A DNA stretch of 64,000 nt from Maribacter zhoushanensis (GCF_029350975.1 NZ_JARKMR010000001.1:248001-312000), one strand, 5' to 3'; shown: positions 53,388 to 62,307, counted from the first letter of the stretch. Program-made: numbers and translations. The notes: a model not told the origin generated them from the sequence alone.

Positions 53388-53624
53388 ATGAAAAAAATAT
53401 TCTGCAGCATCTTTGGTCATCATTATGCTATTTCCAAAAAAGTGACATCTCACATTAAAGAGTACAAATGTATTCACTGCCAAAAAGAAGTAACTACTGA
53501 TGTAAGTGGTAACCTTTCTACTTTAACACCAGAATTACAAGATATCAATAGAACTTTAGAGCATATTTACCAAAGAAGACACACTGCTTCTCACGCACAT
53601 GCGCCTACGCAACAGGTAGCATAA
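53388..53624 (+). CDS. Small Cys/His-rich protein of unknown function
   Basis: 78 residues. The sequence MKKIFCSIFGHHYAISKKVT with later KEYKCIHCQKEVTTD shows Cys at the N-terminus, a His pair and a CxxC (CIHC), a plausible zinc-binding site. The C-terminus is His/Ala-rich (HIYQRRHTASHAHAPTQQ). No family is recognised. The 250-base spacer upstream holds AT-rich sequence with a 7-bp inverted repeat, TCGATTT/AAATCGA (53346-53362), which may be part of its promoter region. Confidence 0.5.
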   Translation: MKKIFCSIFGHHYAISKKVTSHIKEYKCIHCQKEVTTDVSGNLSTLTPELQDINRTLEHIYQRRHTASHAHAPTQQVA

Positions 53625-53636
53625 TTTGTATTGCTT

Positions 53637-54680
53637 TTAGTTAAATGAATTCCAACCCTGTGCGGTTAATGGAATCTTTGTATTACTTCTTGAGATTAAG
53701 AATGCACCTTCGTCTTTTCCTGTAGTATGGCCTATCACGGTCAAATTTGGATTGCCTTTTATTTTTGGAAATTCTTTTTGGTCTATGGTGAACAATAATT
53801 CATAGTCCTCACCACCGCTTAAAGCAACTAATGTACTGTCCATTTTAAACTCTTCGCAAGCAGAGATTACTGTTGGGTCTAACGGAATTTTGTCTTCGTA
53901 AAGGTCAATACCCAATCCGCTACTCTTGCTTAAATGCAGAATTTCAGATGAAAGTCCGTCACTAATATCGATCATAGATGTTGGGTGAACTTCCAATTGT
54001 TTTAATAACTCGGGAATATCTTTTCTGGCTTCAGGCTTTAACTGTCGCTCCACAATGTAAGAGTATGGTTCTAGGTCTGGCTGACTATTTGGGTTCACTT
54101 TAAAAACTTCATTTTCTCGTTCTAGTACTTGAAGTCCCATGTATGCGGCACCTAAATCTCCGGTCACAACTAGAAGATCATTTGGTTTTGCGCCTGAACG
54201 GTAGGCAATGTCTTCTTCATTTGCTACCCCAATTGCGGTAACGCTAATCATTAATCCTGTTTTAGATGAGGTTGTGTCGCCACCTACCAAATCTACATTG
54301 TATGTTTTACATGCTGTAGCTACACCTGCATAAAATTCTTCAAGTGCTTCTAGCGGAAATCTGTTTGATACAGCTAAGGAAACCGTTACTTGAGTAGCTG
54401 TTGCGTTCATGGCATAGATATCAGAAAGATTTACCATGATAGATTTATAACCTAAATGTTTTAATGGCATATAGGCAAGATCAAAGTGTACACCTTCTAT
54501 TAAAAGATCGGTACTTAGCACTGTTTTAGATTTTTCGTAATCTAATACTGCTGCGTCATCGCCAATTCCTTTTACGGTAGATTTTTGAGTAAGCTCAAAA
54601 CCTTTTGTAAGGTGTTCTATGAGTCCGAATTCACCTAATTTCTCTAATGATGTTCTTTCTTGTTCTTTATCTTCTAGCAT
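53637..54680 (-). CDS. thiL: Thiamine-monophosphate kinase
   Basis: 347 residues. The AIR synthase-like ATP-binding motifs are GIGDDAAVLDYEK, VGGDTTSSKTGLMISVTAIG, and a C-terminal SGGEDYELLFTID; the SLAVSNRFPLEALEEFYAGV part is also typical of the family. It phosphorylates thiamine monophosphate to the active diphosphate. No thiamine riboswitch was seen nearby. It is on the minus strand downstream of the oxidoreductase, separated by a terminator. Confidence 0.95.
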   Translation of the reverse strand: MLEDKEQERTSLEKLGEFGLIEHLTKGFELTQKSTVKGIGDDAAVLDYEKSKTVLSTDLLIEGVHFDLAYMPLKHLGYKSIMVNLSDIYAMNATATQVTVSLAVSNRFPLEALEEFYAGVATACKTYNVDLVGGDTTSSKTGLMISVTAIGVANEEDIAYRSGAKPNDLLVVTGDLGAAYMGLQVLERENEVFKVNPNSQPDLEPYSYIVERQLKPEARKDIPELLKQLEVHPTSMIDISDGLSSEILHLSKSSGLGIDLYEDKIPLDPTVISACEEFKMDSTLVALSGGEDYELLFTIDQKEFPKIKGNPNLTVIGHTTGKDEGAFLISRSNTKIPLTAQGWNSFN

Positions 54681-54717
54681 GTTGCAAAAATAAGAAGTAA
54701 AATAAGATGTATAGCAT

Positions 54718-54749
54718 AAAAAAACCCGAAGCTTTTTAGCTTCGGGTTT
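54718..54749 (-). terminator. Terminator of the Gfo/Idh/MocA oxidoreductase gene
   Basis: AAACCCGAAGCT (54722-54733) pairs perfectly with AGCTTCGGGTTT (54738-54749), loop TTTT. On the minus strand a T run (complement of 54718-54724) follows the stem. Confidence 0.88.
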
Positions 54750-54778
54750 ACTATGGTTGTTATTATGAATTTTAAGGG

Positions 54779-56236
54779 TTACCCTACTGAATAACCTTCT
54801 CTATAAGTACGTTTCACGTATTTGTTTGCAGGTTCAAAATTGGTGATTTTCATATTTGCGGCATCCCATTGTAAACGTTTTCTGCCGTAGTATTGTTTTC
54901 CGCCGCCCCAGAAGCTTTGGTTTTCAACGGTTGGATCTACTTCAAAATATGATTTTAATGCCAAGTTTCCGATAAGGATACTTTCTGTAAACGGACCGGC
55001 ATAATCAAAAGAAGAGCTAGTTTCTGCGTTTCCATAACCTGCCATACATGCATTTACCCATTGTAGGTAGTGACCTTCGGGTACGCGGGCAATAGTTTGT
55101 TCTACTTCAAATTGTTCGTTTAGGGTCAAAGGAAGTAAGCGCGGATTTGCACCGTAGCAATCTGCCATTAATTTTCCTTTTGTTCCAATGAACAGTACGC
55201 CGCCATCCCAGTTTCCTAAAGCTTCGTCATCGCCAAGCTCTTCTGGTCTTTCAGGTAGTAGACCGCCATCCATCCAAGTAACTTTTATTTTTCCTTTGCC
55301 ATCCGTTCTTGGGTAGCTTAAATGTATTTTACTGGAATTTGGGAAACTCTTTGGGTAGTCTTTGTACTGAAAATTACCACTAAATGAATCAGATACACTA
55401 CATTCTACAGTGTCAGGATATAAAATGGGAAGAATTCTGTATACAGGATCCATAATATGGCAAGCCATGTCGCCAAGTGCACCTGTTCCAAAATCTGACC
55501 AACCCCTCCAGTCAAAAGGAAGGTAGGCATTGTTATAATCTCGCATAGCGGCTGTACCTAACCAAAGATCCCAATTTAGACCTTTAGGTACACGGTCTTT
55601 TTTAGTTGGTGTTTGTAATGCTTGTGGCCAAATTGCTCTGTTGGTCCAGCATTTTACAGTGTGTACTTCACCAATAATTCCCGTATCATAGATTTCTTTC
55701 ATGGTACGTACACCGTCGCCAGAACCACCTTGGTTACCCATTTGTGTAACTACTTTGAATTTTTTTGCTGCTTCGGTCAACATTCTAGCTTCCCAAATAT
55801 CGTGGGTCAACGGTTTTTGTACATACACATGTTTGCCCATTGACATTGCCTGGTAAGCTGCAACGGCATGGTTGTGGTCTGGTGTAGATACAGATACCGC
55901 ATCGATATTCTTGCCTTCTTTATCTAACATTTCCCTGAAATCATTATAATAACTTGCCTTTGGGAATGCTTCTCTGGAGGCAATTGCTTGTCTGTTATCC
56001 ACATCGGCAAGGGATACGATATTAACATTAGGACTTTCGGCAAAAGATGCAATATCGCTTTTACCTTTACCGCCAACACCAATACCGGCAATATTTAATT
56101 TGTCGCTTGGCGCTACAAAGCCTGTTCCTCCTAAAACGTGTCTAGGTACAATCATAAAACCGGCTGCCGCCATACCGGTATTTTTCATGAATTTTCGGCG
56201 GGTGTTGTTTTTGTCGTTTGATTTGTTGTGTGACAT
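54779..56236 (-). CDS. Gfo/Idh/MocA family oxidoreductase, Tat-exported
   Basis: 485 residues. A twin-arginine signal NNTRRKFMKNTGMAAAGFMI is at the N-terminus, so the protein is expected to be exported folded with its cofactor. The Rossmann part has NIAGIGVGGKGKSDIASFAE, VSLADVDNRQAIASREAFPK and the characteristic SVSTPDHNHAVAAYQAMSMG, KHVYVQKPLTHDIWEARMLT (EKP-like as QKP). These enzymes oxidise or reduce sugars with NAD(P). Substrate unknown; the exported type is common in Bacteroidota that use polysaccharides. Confidence 0.9.
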   Translation of the reverse strand: MSHNKSNDKNNTRRKFMKNTGMAAAGFMIVPRHVLGGTGFVAPSDKLNIAGIGVGGKGKSDIASFAESPNVNIVSLADVDNRQAIASREAFPKASYYNDFREMLDKEGKNIDAVSVSTPDHNHAVAAYQAMSMGKHVYVQKPLTHDIWEARMLTEAAKKFKVVTQMGNQGGSGDGVRTMKEIYDTGIIGEVHTVKCWTNRAIWPQALQTPTKKDRVPKGLNWDLWLGTAAMRDYNNAYLPFDWRGWSDFGTGALGDMACHIMDPVYRILPILYPDTVECSVSDSFSGNFQYKDYPKSFPNSSKIHLSYPRTDGKGKIKVTWMDGGLLPERPEELGDDEALGNWDGGVLFIGTKGKLMADCYGANPRLLPLTLNEQFEVEQTIARVPEGHYLQWVNACMAGYGNAETSSSFDYAGPFTESILIGNLALKSYFEVDPTVENQSFWGGGKQYYGRKRLQWDAANMKITNFEPANKYVKRTYREGYSVG

Positions 56237-56540
56237 AAGTTGTTGTTTGATTTGGTATTGAAGTTACTTGAAATCTCTTAGATTTTGGTTACTGTTTAAA
56301 TCTTTTGGGTTGTATAAAGGTATTTTTTAGTGTGTTAGTGATTGATTTATAGTCAATTAAAAAATAAATTCAATTTTATATTTAACATTTTTCTGGTTCT
56401 TTAATGGCATGAAATTGTTAAATAATCACCTTTATAGATATGCTTTCATTAAAATGTAGATATCAATTTTGTTAGGTATATGCAGGCGCATTTGGTATTG
56501 TGATAGAAAAAAGAAAGTCTAAGCTTCTTAAAGAGTAATA

Positions 56541-56565
56541 CCCATTATTGGCATATGATAATGGG
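56541..56565. other. Inverted repeat in the Gfo-sufA divergent spacer
   Basis: CCCATTAT (56541-56548) and ATAATGGG (56558-56565) are perfect 8-base arms around TGGCATATG. It lies in the 470-base divergent spacer 56237-56706, about 105 bases before the sufA -7 element. The spacer has no ORF; 56237-56540 shows only AT-rich sequence. Possible operator, no regulator assigned. Confidence 0.3.
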
Positions 56566-56669
56566 CTTGCGTAATTGTTATATTTGTTTTCTTCTCAAGT
56601 ATAGTATTTCTCTATTAGAATATACTTTATAATAATGTTAGGTTCTATGGAAAAAACGGACTTATGACG

Positions 56670-56677
56670 TATATTTG
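56670..56677 (+). promoter_or_regulatory. Predicted -7 element of the suf operon
   Basis: TATATTTG is an exact TAnnTTTG match, 29 bases before the sufA start. A -33 TTG with proper spacing is not seen, which is common where an activator or alternative sigma factor is used. The palindrome just downstream would cover the transcript start region. Confidence 0.5.
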
Positions 56678-56685
56678 TAAACTAT

Positions 56686-56700
56686 TTAGATTAAATCTAA
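56686..56700. promoter_or_regulatory. Perfect 15-base palindrome at the suf promoter (candidate operator)
   Basis: TTAGATTAAATCTAA reads the same on both strands (7-base arms, central A). It starts 8 bases after the TATATTTG -7 element and ends 6 bases before the sufA ATG, so a bound dimer would block transcription start or ribosome access. The sequence has the TTAG...CTAA ends of DtxR-type iron-regulator sites, but no regulator gene is in the window. Confidence 0.5.
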
Positions 56701-56706
56701 TTCATT

Positions 56707-57036
56707 ATGATTCAAGTATCAGAAACGGCTAAACAGAAAGTAATAAACCTTATGACAGAGGAAGGTTTTGATGCTACTACCGATTATGTACGTGTGGGGG
56801 TGAAGAGCGGCGGATGCAGTGGATTATCTTACGAGTTAAATTTTGACGACAAGAAAGATGATGCCGATAAAGTATTCGAAGACAATAACGTACGAATTAT
56901 TGTAGATAAAAAAAGCTTTTTATACCTAGTAGGAACAGTATTGGAATACTCAGGCGGACTCAACGGAAAGGGATTCGTTTTTAACAACCCAAATGCACAA
57001 AGAACGTGCGGTTGTGGTGAGAGTTTTTCATTATAA
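56707..57036 (+). CDS. sufA: Iron-sulfur cluster assembly protein (SufA/IscA family)
   Basis: 109 residues. The three conserved cysteines are in VGVKSGGCSGLSYELNFDD and RTCGCGESFSL (CxC pattern), with FNNPNAQRTCGCG matching the HesB/IscA signature. It carries and transfers clusters assembled by SufBCD. It heads the SUF set sufA-B-C-D here; sufB is 67 bases downstream. The spacer contains CCCC/GGGG around TTTT, a small hairpin, before sufB. Confidence 0.95.
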   Translation: MIQVSETAKQKVINLMTEEGFDATTDYVRVGVKSGGCSGLSYELNFDDKKDDADKVFEDNNVRIIVDKKSFLYLVGTVLEYSGGLNGKGFVFNNPNAQRTCGCGESFSL

Positions 57037-57103
57037 GTTTTGAGATAAAAAGAGAAAATTTTAAAGAATTAAATTCCCCTTTTGGGGAGTAGGGAGCTAT
57101 ATT

Positions 57104-58549
57104 ATGGCATATACAGAAGAAGAATTAAAGAAAGAACTGGAAACCAAAGAGTATGAATATGGTTTCTATACAGATATTGAGTCTGAGACGTTTCCCAATG
57201 GTTTAAACGAAGAAATCGTTATAGCCATTTCTAAGAAAAAAGGTGAGCCGGAATGGATGACACTTTGGAGATTAGAGGCTTTTAAATATTGGAAAGAGAT
57301 GGAAGAGCCAGAATGGGCTAACGTTCATTATGAAAAGCCAGATTTTCAAGCTATATCTTATTATTCTGCGCCAAAGAAAGCGGATCCTAACAAAACATTG
57401 GATGATGTTGATCCAGAATTGTTAGAAATGTACAAGAAATTGGGTATTTCTGTAGATGAACAAAAAAAGCTGCAGAACGTTGCGGTTGATATCGTTATGG
57501 ATTCGGTTTCCGTAGCAACAACGTTTAAAAAGACATTAGCTGAAAAGGGTATTATTTTCTGTTCTATTTCAGAGGCTATAAAAGACCATCCGGAATTGGT
57601 CAAAAAATATATTGGTTCAGTAGTTCCACAAAGAGATAACTTTTATGCTGCATTGAACTCCGCTGTATTTTCAGATGGTAGTTTTTGCTATATTCCTAAA
57701 GGCGTTCGTTGCCCAATGGAATTATCGACTTACTTTAGAATTAACCAAGCAGGTACAGGTCAGTTTGAGCGTACTTTGGTTATTGCAGATGAAGATAGCT
57801 ATGTAAGTTACCTTGAAGGTTGTACAGCACCTTCAAGAGATGAAAACCAATTACACGCGGCAGTCGTAGAGCTTGTAGCCCTAGATGGTGCCGAGATAAA
57901 ATACTCAACGGTACAAAACTGGTTCCCTGGTAATAAAGATGGTAAAGGTGGAGTATTTAACTTCGTAACTAAAAGAGCTATTTGCGAAAAGAACGCTAAA
58001 GTATCTTGGACACAGGTTGAAACAGGATCTGCCGTAACATGGAAATATCCTTCTTGTATTTTAAAAGGAGATAATTCTATAGGTGAGTTTTATTCTATAG
58101 CCGTAACCAATAATTACCAACAGGCAGATACAGGTACCAAAATGGTACATATTGGTAAAAATACCAAGAGCACTATTATTTCTAAAGGTATTTCTGCTGG
58201 TAAATCTCAAAATAGTTATAGAGGGTTGGTACAGGTCAATAGCCGTGCTGATGGTGCTCGTAACTTCTCTCAATGTGACTCTTTGTTAATGGGTAATGAA
58301 TGTGGTGCACATACTTTTCCATACATAGAGGCCAAGAATAAATCTGCGATGATAGAGCATGAGGCTACCACTAGTAAAATTGGTGAAGATCAGATATTCT
58401 ATTGTAACCAGAGAGGTATTGATACAGAGAAAGCAATTGCATTAATTGTAAATGGTTTTAGTAAAGAAGTACTGAACAAACTACCAATGGAATTTGCTGT
58501 TGAGGCACAGAAATTATTGGAAATTAGTTTAGAAGGTTCTGTAGGATAA
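57104..58549 (+). CDS. sufB: Fe-S cluster assembly scaffold protein SufB
   Basis: 481 residues. Characteristic stretches are [59 protein letters not shown] and the C-terminal [20 protein letters not shown]. SufB builds clusters with SufC and SufD, using sulfur from SufS/SufE. Full length. It precedes sufC by 59 bases; that spacer contains a CGCC/GGCG stem that is too short to call a terminator. Confidence 0.97.
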   Translation: MAYTEEELKKELETKEYEYGFYTDIESETFPNGLNEEIVIAISKKKGEPEWMTLWRLEAFKYWKEMEEPEWANVHYEKPDFQAISYYSAPKKADPNKTLDDVDPELLEMYKKLGISVDEQKKLQNVAVDIVMDSVSVATTFKKTLAEKGIIFCSISEAIKDHPELVKKYIGSVVPQRDNFYAALNSAVFSDGSFCYIPKGVRCPMELSTYFRINQAGTGQFERTLVIADEDSYVSYLEGCTAPSRDENQLHAAVVELVALDGAEIKYSTVQNWFPGNKDGKGGVFNFVTKRAICEKNAKVSWTQVETGSAVTWKYPSCILKGDNSIGEFYSIAVTNNYQQADTGTKMVHIGKNTKSTIISKGISAGKSQNSYRGLVQVNSRADGARNFSQCDSLLMGNECGAHTFPYIEAKNKSAMIEHEATTSKIGEDQIFYCNQRGIDTEKAIALIVNGFSKEVLNKLPMEFAVEAQKLLEISLEGSVG

Positions 58550-58608
58550 ATAATAATTAAGATTTTAGTAAAACGCCGTAGGCGCCACAATATTTAAAGT
58601 AACATATT

Positions 58609-59361
58609 ATGTTGAAAATTAATGATCTACATGCTAACGTAGACGATAAGGAAATATTAAAAGGAATTAACTTAGAGGTAAAAGCAGGTGAAGTACATGC
58701 TATAATGGGACCTAACGGTTCTGGTAAAAGTACATTGGCTTCTGTAATTGCCGGTAATGAAAACTTTGAGGTTACTCAAGGTTCAATTGAGTTAAGTGGT
58801 GAAGATTTAGAAGACGTTTCTCCAGAAGAAAGAGCACATAAAGGTGTTTTTCTATCTTTTCAGTATCCGGTTGAAATTCCTGGTGTTTCCGTTACCAACT
58901 TTATGAAAACGGCAATCAACGAATCTCGTAAGGCGAAAGGTCTTGAGGATATGCCTGCTAAAGATATGTTGAAGCTTATTCGTGAGAAATCTGAGTTATT
59001 GGAGATTGATCGTAAGTTTTTATCTAGATCATTGAATGAAGGTTTTTCAGGTGGTGAGAAAAAACGTAACGAGATTTTTCAAATGGCAATGTTAGAGCCT
59101 AAAGTTGCCATATTGGATGAAACAGATTCTGGTTTGGATATTGATGCGCTACGTATTGTTGCTAGTGGTGTAAACAAATTAAAGAGTAAGGATAATGCAG
59201 TAATCTTGATTACGCACTACCAACGTTTGTTAGAATATATCGTGCCAGATTATGTACATGTTTTACATAATGGTAAAATTGTAAAATCTGGTGGTAAAGA
59301 GCTTGCACTAGAGTTAGAAGAAAAAGGATACGACTGGTTAAAGCAAGAAACAGCGGTGTAA
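58609..59361 (+). CDS. sufC: Fe-S assembly ATPase SufC
   Basis: 250 residues of the ABC ATPase fold: Walker A GPNGSGKSTLASVIAG, signature FSGGEKKRNEIFQMAML, Walker B PKVAILDETDSGLDIDALRI, and the switch His in VILITHYQRLL. The FSGGEKKRNE form is typical of SufC. It drives shape changes in the SufBC2D scaffold rather than transport. A heptad array with a stem-loop lies in the 78-base spacer before sufD. Confidence 0.97.
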   Translation: MLKINDLHANVDDKEILKGINLEVKAGEVHAIMGPNGSGKSTLASVIAGNENFEVTQGSIELSGEDLEDVSPEERAHKGVFLSFQYPVEIPGVSVTNFMKTAINESRKAKGLEDMPAKDMLKLIREKSELLEIDRKFLSRSLNEGFSGGEKKRNEIFQMAMLEPKVAILDETDSGLDIDALRIVASGVNKLKSKDNAVILITHYQRLLEYIVPDYVHVLHNGKIVKSGGKELALELEEKGYDWLKQETAV

Positions 59362-59364
59362 TTA

Positions 59365-59407
59365 AGTATACAGTATTCAGTGGCAGTAATCAGAGATTAT
59401 AACTGCC
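59365..59407 (+). repeat. Heptad repeat array and stem-loop in the sufC-sufD spacer
   Basis: Units AGTATAC (59365-59371), AGTATTC, AGTGGC (6 bases) and AGTAATC (59385-59391) follow each other. GGCAGT (59382-59387) and AATC pair with GATT (59395-59398) and ACTGCC (59402-59407), with a 3-base bulge. Further ACTGC-like units continue to 59432, up to 8 bases before sufD. Same style as the atpA-atpG and sdhA-sdhB arrays. Confidence 0.65.
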
Positions 59408-59439
59408 AACTGCTACTGCAAACTGGCAACTGAAAAAAT

Positions 59440-60756
59440 ATGGATTTAAAAGATAAATTGATTTCCTCTTTTATGGCGTTTGAGAACAACGTAGATGTTG
59501 AGCATCCGGTACACGATGTTCGTATGGCAGCTATAAAAAACTTTGAGGAGAAAGGATTTCCTTCTAAAAAGGAAGAAGCTTGGAAGTATACTTCATTAAA
59601 TAACATTCAGAAAATAGATTTCAGCATATTCCCTAAAGAAGAGAATGCGTTGGAGTATAAGGATGTTAAACGCTATTTTATTCACGAGATCGATACGTAC
59701 AAGATTGTTTTCGTAGATGGTATTTACAGTTCTTACCTTTCTGAAACTACGCATGATGGTGTAGATATCTGCTTAATGAGTGCAGCGCTTACAAAGCCTA
59801 TGTACAAGCCGGTGATCGATGTGTATTTTAATAAAGTAGCATCTAAAGATGAGTCATTAACCTCATTGAACACTGCGTTTAGTAGAGAAGGGGCTTATAT
59901 CTATATTCCTAAGAATAAAATGCCTAAAAAGCCAATTGAGATTTTACATTTCTCTACAGGTAATGAGGCATCTTTATTGTTACAACCAAGAAATTTAATT
60001 GTTGTTGAAGAAAATGCTGAGGTTCAAATTATTGAGCGTCACCAAAGCTTAACTTCTAACGAAGTGCTTACCAATGCAGTTACTGAAATATTCGCTGCAA
60101 AAAGTGCCATTGTAGATTTCTATAAAATACAGAATGACGCCCCTACGGCTTCATTAATAGATAACACATATATTGATCAAAAAGACAAGAGTCTTGTTAA
60201 GGTGCATACCTTTTCTTTTGGAGGTAAATTAACCCGTAACAACCTTAATTTCTATCAAAATGGTGAGTATATAGACTCTACTATGAAAGGTGTTACTATT
60301 TTAGGTGAAAAGCAGCATGTTGATCATCACACCTTAGTACATCATATAGAGCCTAACTGTGAAAGTCATCAAGATTATAAAGGTATTTATGGTGATGCCT
60401 CTACAGGTGTTTTTAACGGTAAGATTATTGTAGATAAAATTGCTCAGAAAACAAATGCTTTTCAACAGAATAATAACATTCTAATTAGTGATAAAGCTAG
60501 CATCAATACAAAGCCTCAATTAGAGATTTTTGCCGATGATGTAAAATGTTCTCATGGTTGTACTATTGGTCAGTTAGATGAAGATGCATTATTTTATTTA
60601 CAGTCAAGAGGTATACCACAGAAAGAAGCAAGAGCATTATTAATGTATGCCTTTGCAAATAACGTATTGTCTTCGGTTCGTATACCAGAATTAAAAATTA
60701 GAATTAATAAATTGATTGCTGAAAAACTAGGGGTTAATCTTGGGTTTGATTTGTAA
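59440..60756 (+). CDS. sufD: Fe-S cluster assembly protein SufD
   Basis: 438 residues with the SufB/SufD beta-helix: YIYIPKNKMPKKPIEILHFS, RNLIVVEENAEVQIIERHQS, and the late KCSHGCTIGQLDEDALFYLQ plus SRGIPQKEARALLMYAF that mark SufD. The N-terminus includes GFPSKKEEAWKYTSL, also typical of the family. Partner of SufB and SufC. It ends the first suf block with a strong terminator at 60798-60830; sufS and sufE lie 1.5 kb on after two outer-membrane protein genes. Confidence 0.96.
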   Translation: MDLKDKLISSFMAFENNVDVEHPVHDVRMAAIKNFEEKGFPSKKEEAWKYTSLNNIQKIDFSIFPKEENALEYKDVKRYFIHEIDTYKIVFVDGIYSSYLSETTHDGVDICLMSAALTKPMYKPVIDVYFNKVASKDESLTSLNTAFSREGAYIYIPKNKMPKKPIEILHFSTGNEASLLLQPRNLIVVEENAEVQIIERHQSLTSNEVLTNAVTEIFAAKSAIVDFYKIQNDAPTASLIDNTYIDQKDKSLVKVHTFSFGGKLTRNNLNFYQNGEYIDSTMKGVTILGEKQHVDHHTLVHHIEPNCESHQDYKGIYGDASTGVFNGKIIVDKIAQKTNAFQQNNNILISDKASINTKPQLEIFADDVKCSHGCTIGQLDEDALFYLQSRGIPQKEARALLMYAFANNVLSSVRIPELKIRINKLIAEKLGVNLGFDL

Positions 60757-60797
60757 GAAAAGAACAATTTTCTTAAAACATATTGTTATAAGACTTT

Positions 60798-60830
60798 AAA
60801 AAGCGACACTTCATTAGTGTCGCTTTTTTT
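60798..60830 (+). terminator. Terminator of sufABCD
   Basis: AAAAAGCGACACT (60798-60810) pairs perfectly with AGTGTCGCTTTTT (60816-60828), loop TCATT, with seven T at 60824-60830. Confidence 0.9.
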
Positions 60831-60888
60831 ATGAAAGAATTTACCTATAAATTAACGGCTTAATAATAAACCAACAACCAATTTTTCT

Positions 60889-61539
60889 ATGAAAAAACTC
60901 TATTTTTTTGTGCTTTCTTTTCTCATTTTTAATGCCTCTATTTGGGCTCAACAAGCTAGATTTGGGGTAAAAGCTGGATTAAATGTATCTAACATAGATA
61001 ATAATGATCCTTTTTATGATGAAAATAGCAATTATAGGACTTCGTTTCATGCAGGGCTTTTTGCTGAGATACCTTTAAATTCTAAATTTTCGTTTCAGCC
61101 AGAGCTGTTGTATTCTTCAATAGGGAAGGTAGATAGATATGATTTAAATTATAGAATTTTTGATTTAGAACCTCTAGGAGCAGATTCTTTTAAACTCGTA
61201 CAAAAGAGAAATTACCTGACTGTGCCTCTAACTTTCAAGTGGTATGTTGCAGAACGATTATATATCAATGCAGGACCGCAAGTAAGTTTTCTTTTAAATA
61301 CGGTAAGTAAAGCTAAAGGAGATGATTTTCCGGATAGCTATGAAGATGCATATAAAGCTTCAGGAGAATTTAAATTAGATTATGGGGCAGTTCTTGGTGT
61401 GGGATTTTTTATAAATGATGATATAAATATCGGTCTTCAATATTACAGAGGATTGAAAGATTTATATGCGGATTCATTTGTTGATCATAAAGCTTATCAT
61501 TCTGTGTTTCAATTAACTGCTGCATATTCAATTTTTTAA
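60889..61539 (+). CDS. Outer-membrane beta-barrel protein, PorT-like family
   Basis: 216 residues. Signal peptide MKKLYFFVLSFLIFNASIWA. The mature part opens QQARFGVKAGLNVSNIDNND, the standard start of small Bacteroidota barrel proteins annotated as PorT-family porins, with FSFQPELLYSS, YLTVPLTFKWYV and YINAGPQVSFLL strands. It ends in a strand with an aromatic last residue (LTAAYSIF). Function unknown. It is separated from sufD by a terminator and from the next barrel gene by a hairpin, so it is transcribed alone. Confidence 0.8.
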   Translation: MKKLYFFVLSFLIFNASIWAQQARFGVKAGLNVSNIDNNDPFYDENSNYRTSFHAGLFAEIPLNSKFSFQPELLYSSIGKVDRYDLNYRIFDLEPLGADSFKLVQKRNYLTVPLTFKWYVAERLYINAGPQVSFLLNTVSKAKGDDFPDSYEDAYKASGEFKLDYGAVLGVGFFINDDINIGLQYYRGLKDLYADSFVDHKAYHSVFQLTAAYSIF

Positions 61540-61558
61540 ATTAATTTGAGCAAAGATT

Positions 61559-61591
61559 AACGGTTCGTTAGGTAATTCTTAACGAACCGTT
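61559..61591 (+). terminator. Terminator-like hairpin between the two barrel genes
   Basis: AACGGTTCGTTA (61559-61570) pairs perfectly with TAACGAACCGTT (61580-61591), loop of 9 bases. GTATTTTC follows, a short T-rich stretch rather than a true T run, so termination may be only partial. Confidence 0.6.
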
Positions 61592-61650
61592 GTATTTTCT
61601 TACACTGCTATTGAACTATTTTCGTTTTATAAATAATTAACTAGAATTTT

Positions 61651-62271
61651 ATGAAACGACTTTTACTTACTTCATTTTTAGTATTAACCTCTATTATTTT
61701 ACATGCTCAAGATCAAAAATGGAGTGTGGAAGCTAATTATCCATTAAATGTTTCTGATGATTTAGGATTTAGTGAATTAAATGGTGTTATCGATTTGGGT
61801 ATTAAATATCGTTTTGTTGAGCTAGGTGCCGTAAATATTGGTGTTGGACTTAGTGTCGCGTATTTAAAAAATCAAGATGAATGGACTTACTACAATCAAG
61901 AGAATGTAAACGTAAATAATGATTATAAAGTGAAAAAGCTTTTATTTCAGCCGAAAGTGTTTGCCGAATTGGCGATACCGGGTTTTACAAAACTTAAGCC
62001 ACAAATTGCCCTAGGTTATTCAATAGTTAAAGATGATTACTATTATAAAAGTGGAAATAATTCAGAAGTTGATAATAATTCTACTGACGGAGGATTAAAC
62101 TTGAATTTAGGTCTGTCTTATGATATTTCTAATAGATTTTTTATTCAAATACAATATGATTACTTAAACGTAAATGTAAATGGAGATACCGTTATAAATG
62201 GAGAAACTTTCAGTTATGATTATGATGAAAATGGAAGTCTAATAAAAGCTGGTATCGGATTTCGGTTTTAA
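61651..62271 (+). CDS. Outer-membrane beta-barrel protein
   Basis: 206 residues with a signal peptide (MKRLLLTSFLVLTSIILHAQ). The mature part is a series of alternating strands: KWSVEANYPLNVSDDLGF, GAVNIGVGLSVAYLKNQ, KLLFQPKVFAELAIPGF, FFIQIQYDYLNVNV, and ends with KAGIGFRF, an aromatic outer-membrane signal. It resembles the preceding barrel gene in kind but not closely in sequence. Function unknown. A 10-bp inverted repeat separates it from sufS. Confidence 0.75.
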   Translation: MKRLLLTSFLVLTSIILHAQDQKWSVEANYPLNVSDDLGFSELNGVIDLGIKYRFVELGAVNIGVGLSVAYLKNQDEWTYYNQENVNVNNDYKVKKLLFQPKVFAELAIPGFTKLKPQIALGYSIVKDDYYYKSGNNSEVDNNSTDGGLNLNLGLSYDISNRFFIQIQYDYLNVNVNGDTVINGETFSYDYDENGSLIKAGIGFRF

Positions 62272-62307
62272 AACTAATAAATCTACCACTTCACAAAAGG
62301 ATAAACA

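Noticed and set aside
57097-57103. Riboswitch before sufB or thiL
   Set aside because: The sufA-sufB spacer only has a CCCC/GGGG stem, and the spacer before thiL holds the upstream gene's terminator; no known riboswitch core is visible.
58573-58583. Terminator between sufB and sufC
   Set aside because: The CGCC/GGCG stem is 4 bp with a 3-base loop and no T run, too weak to call.
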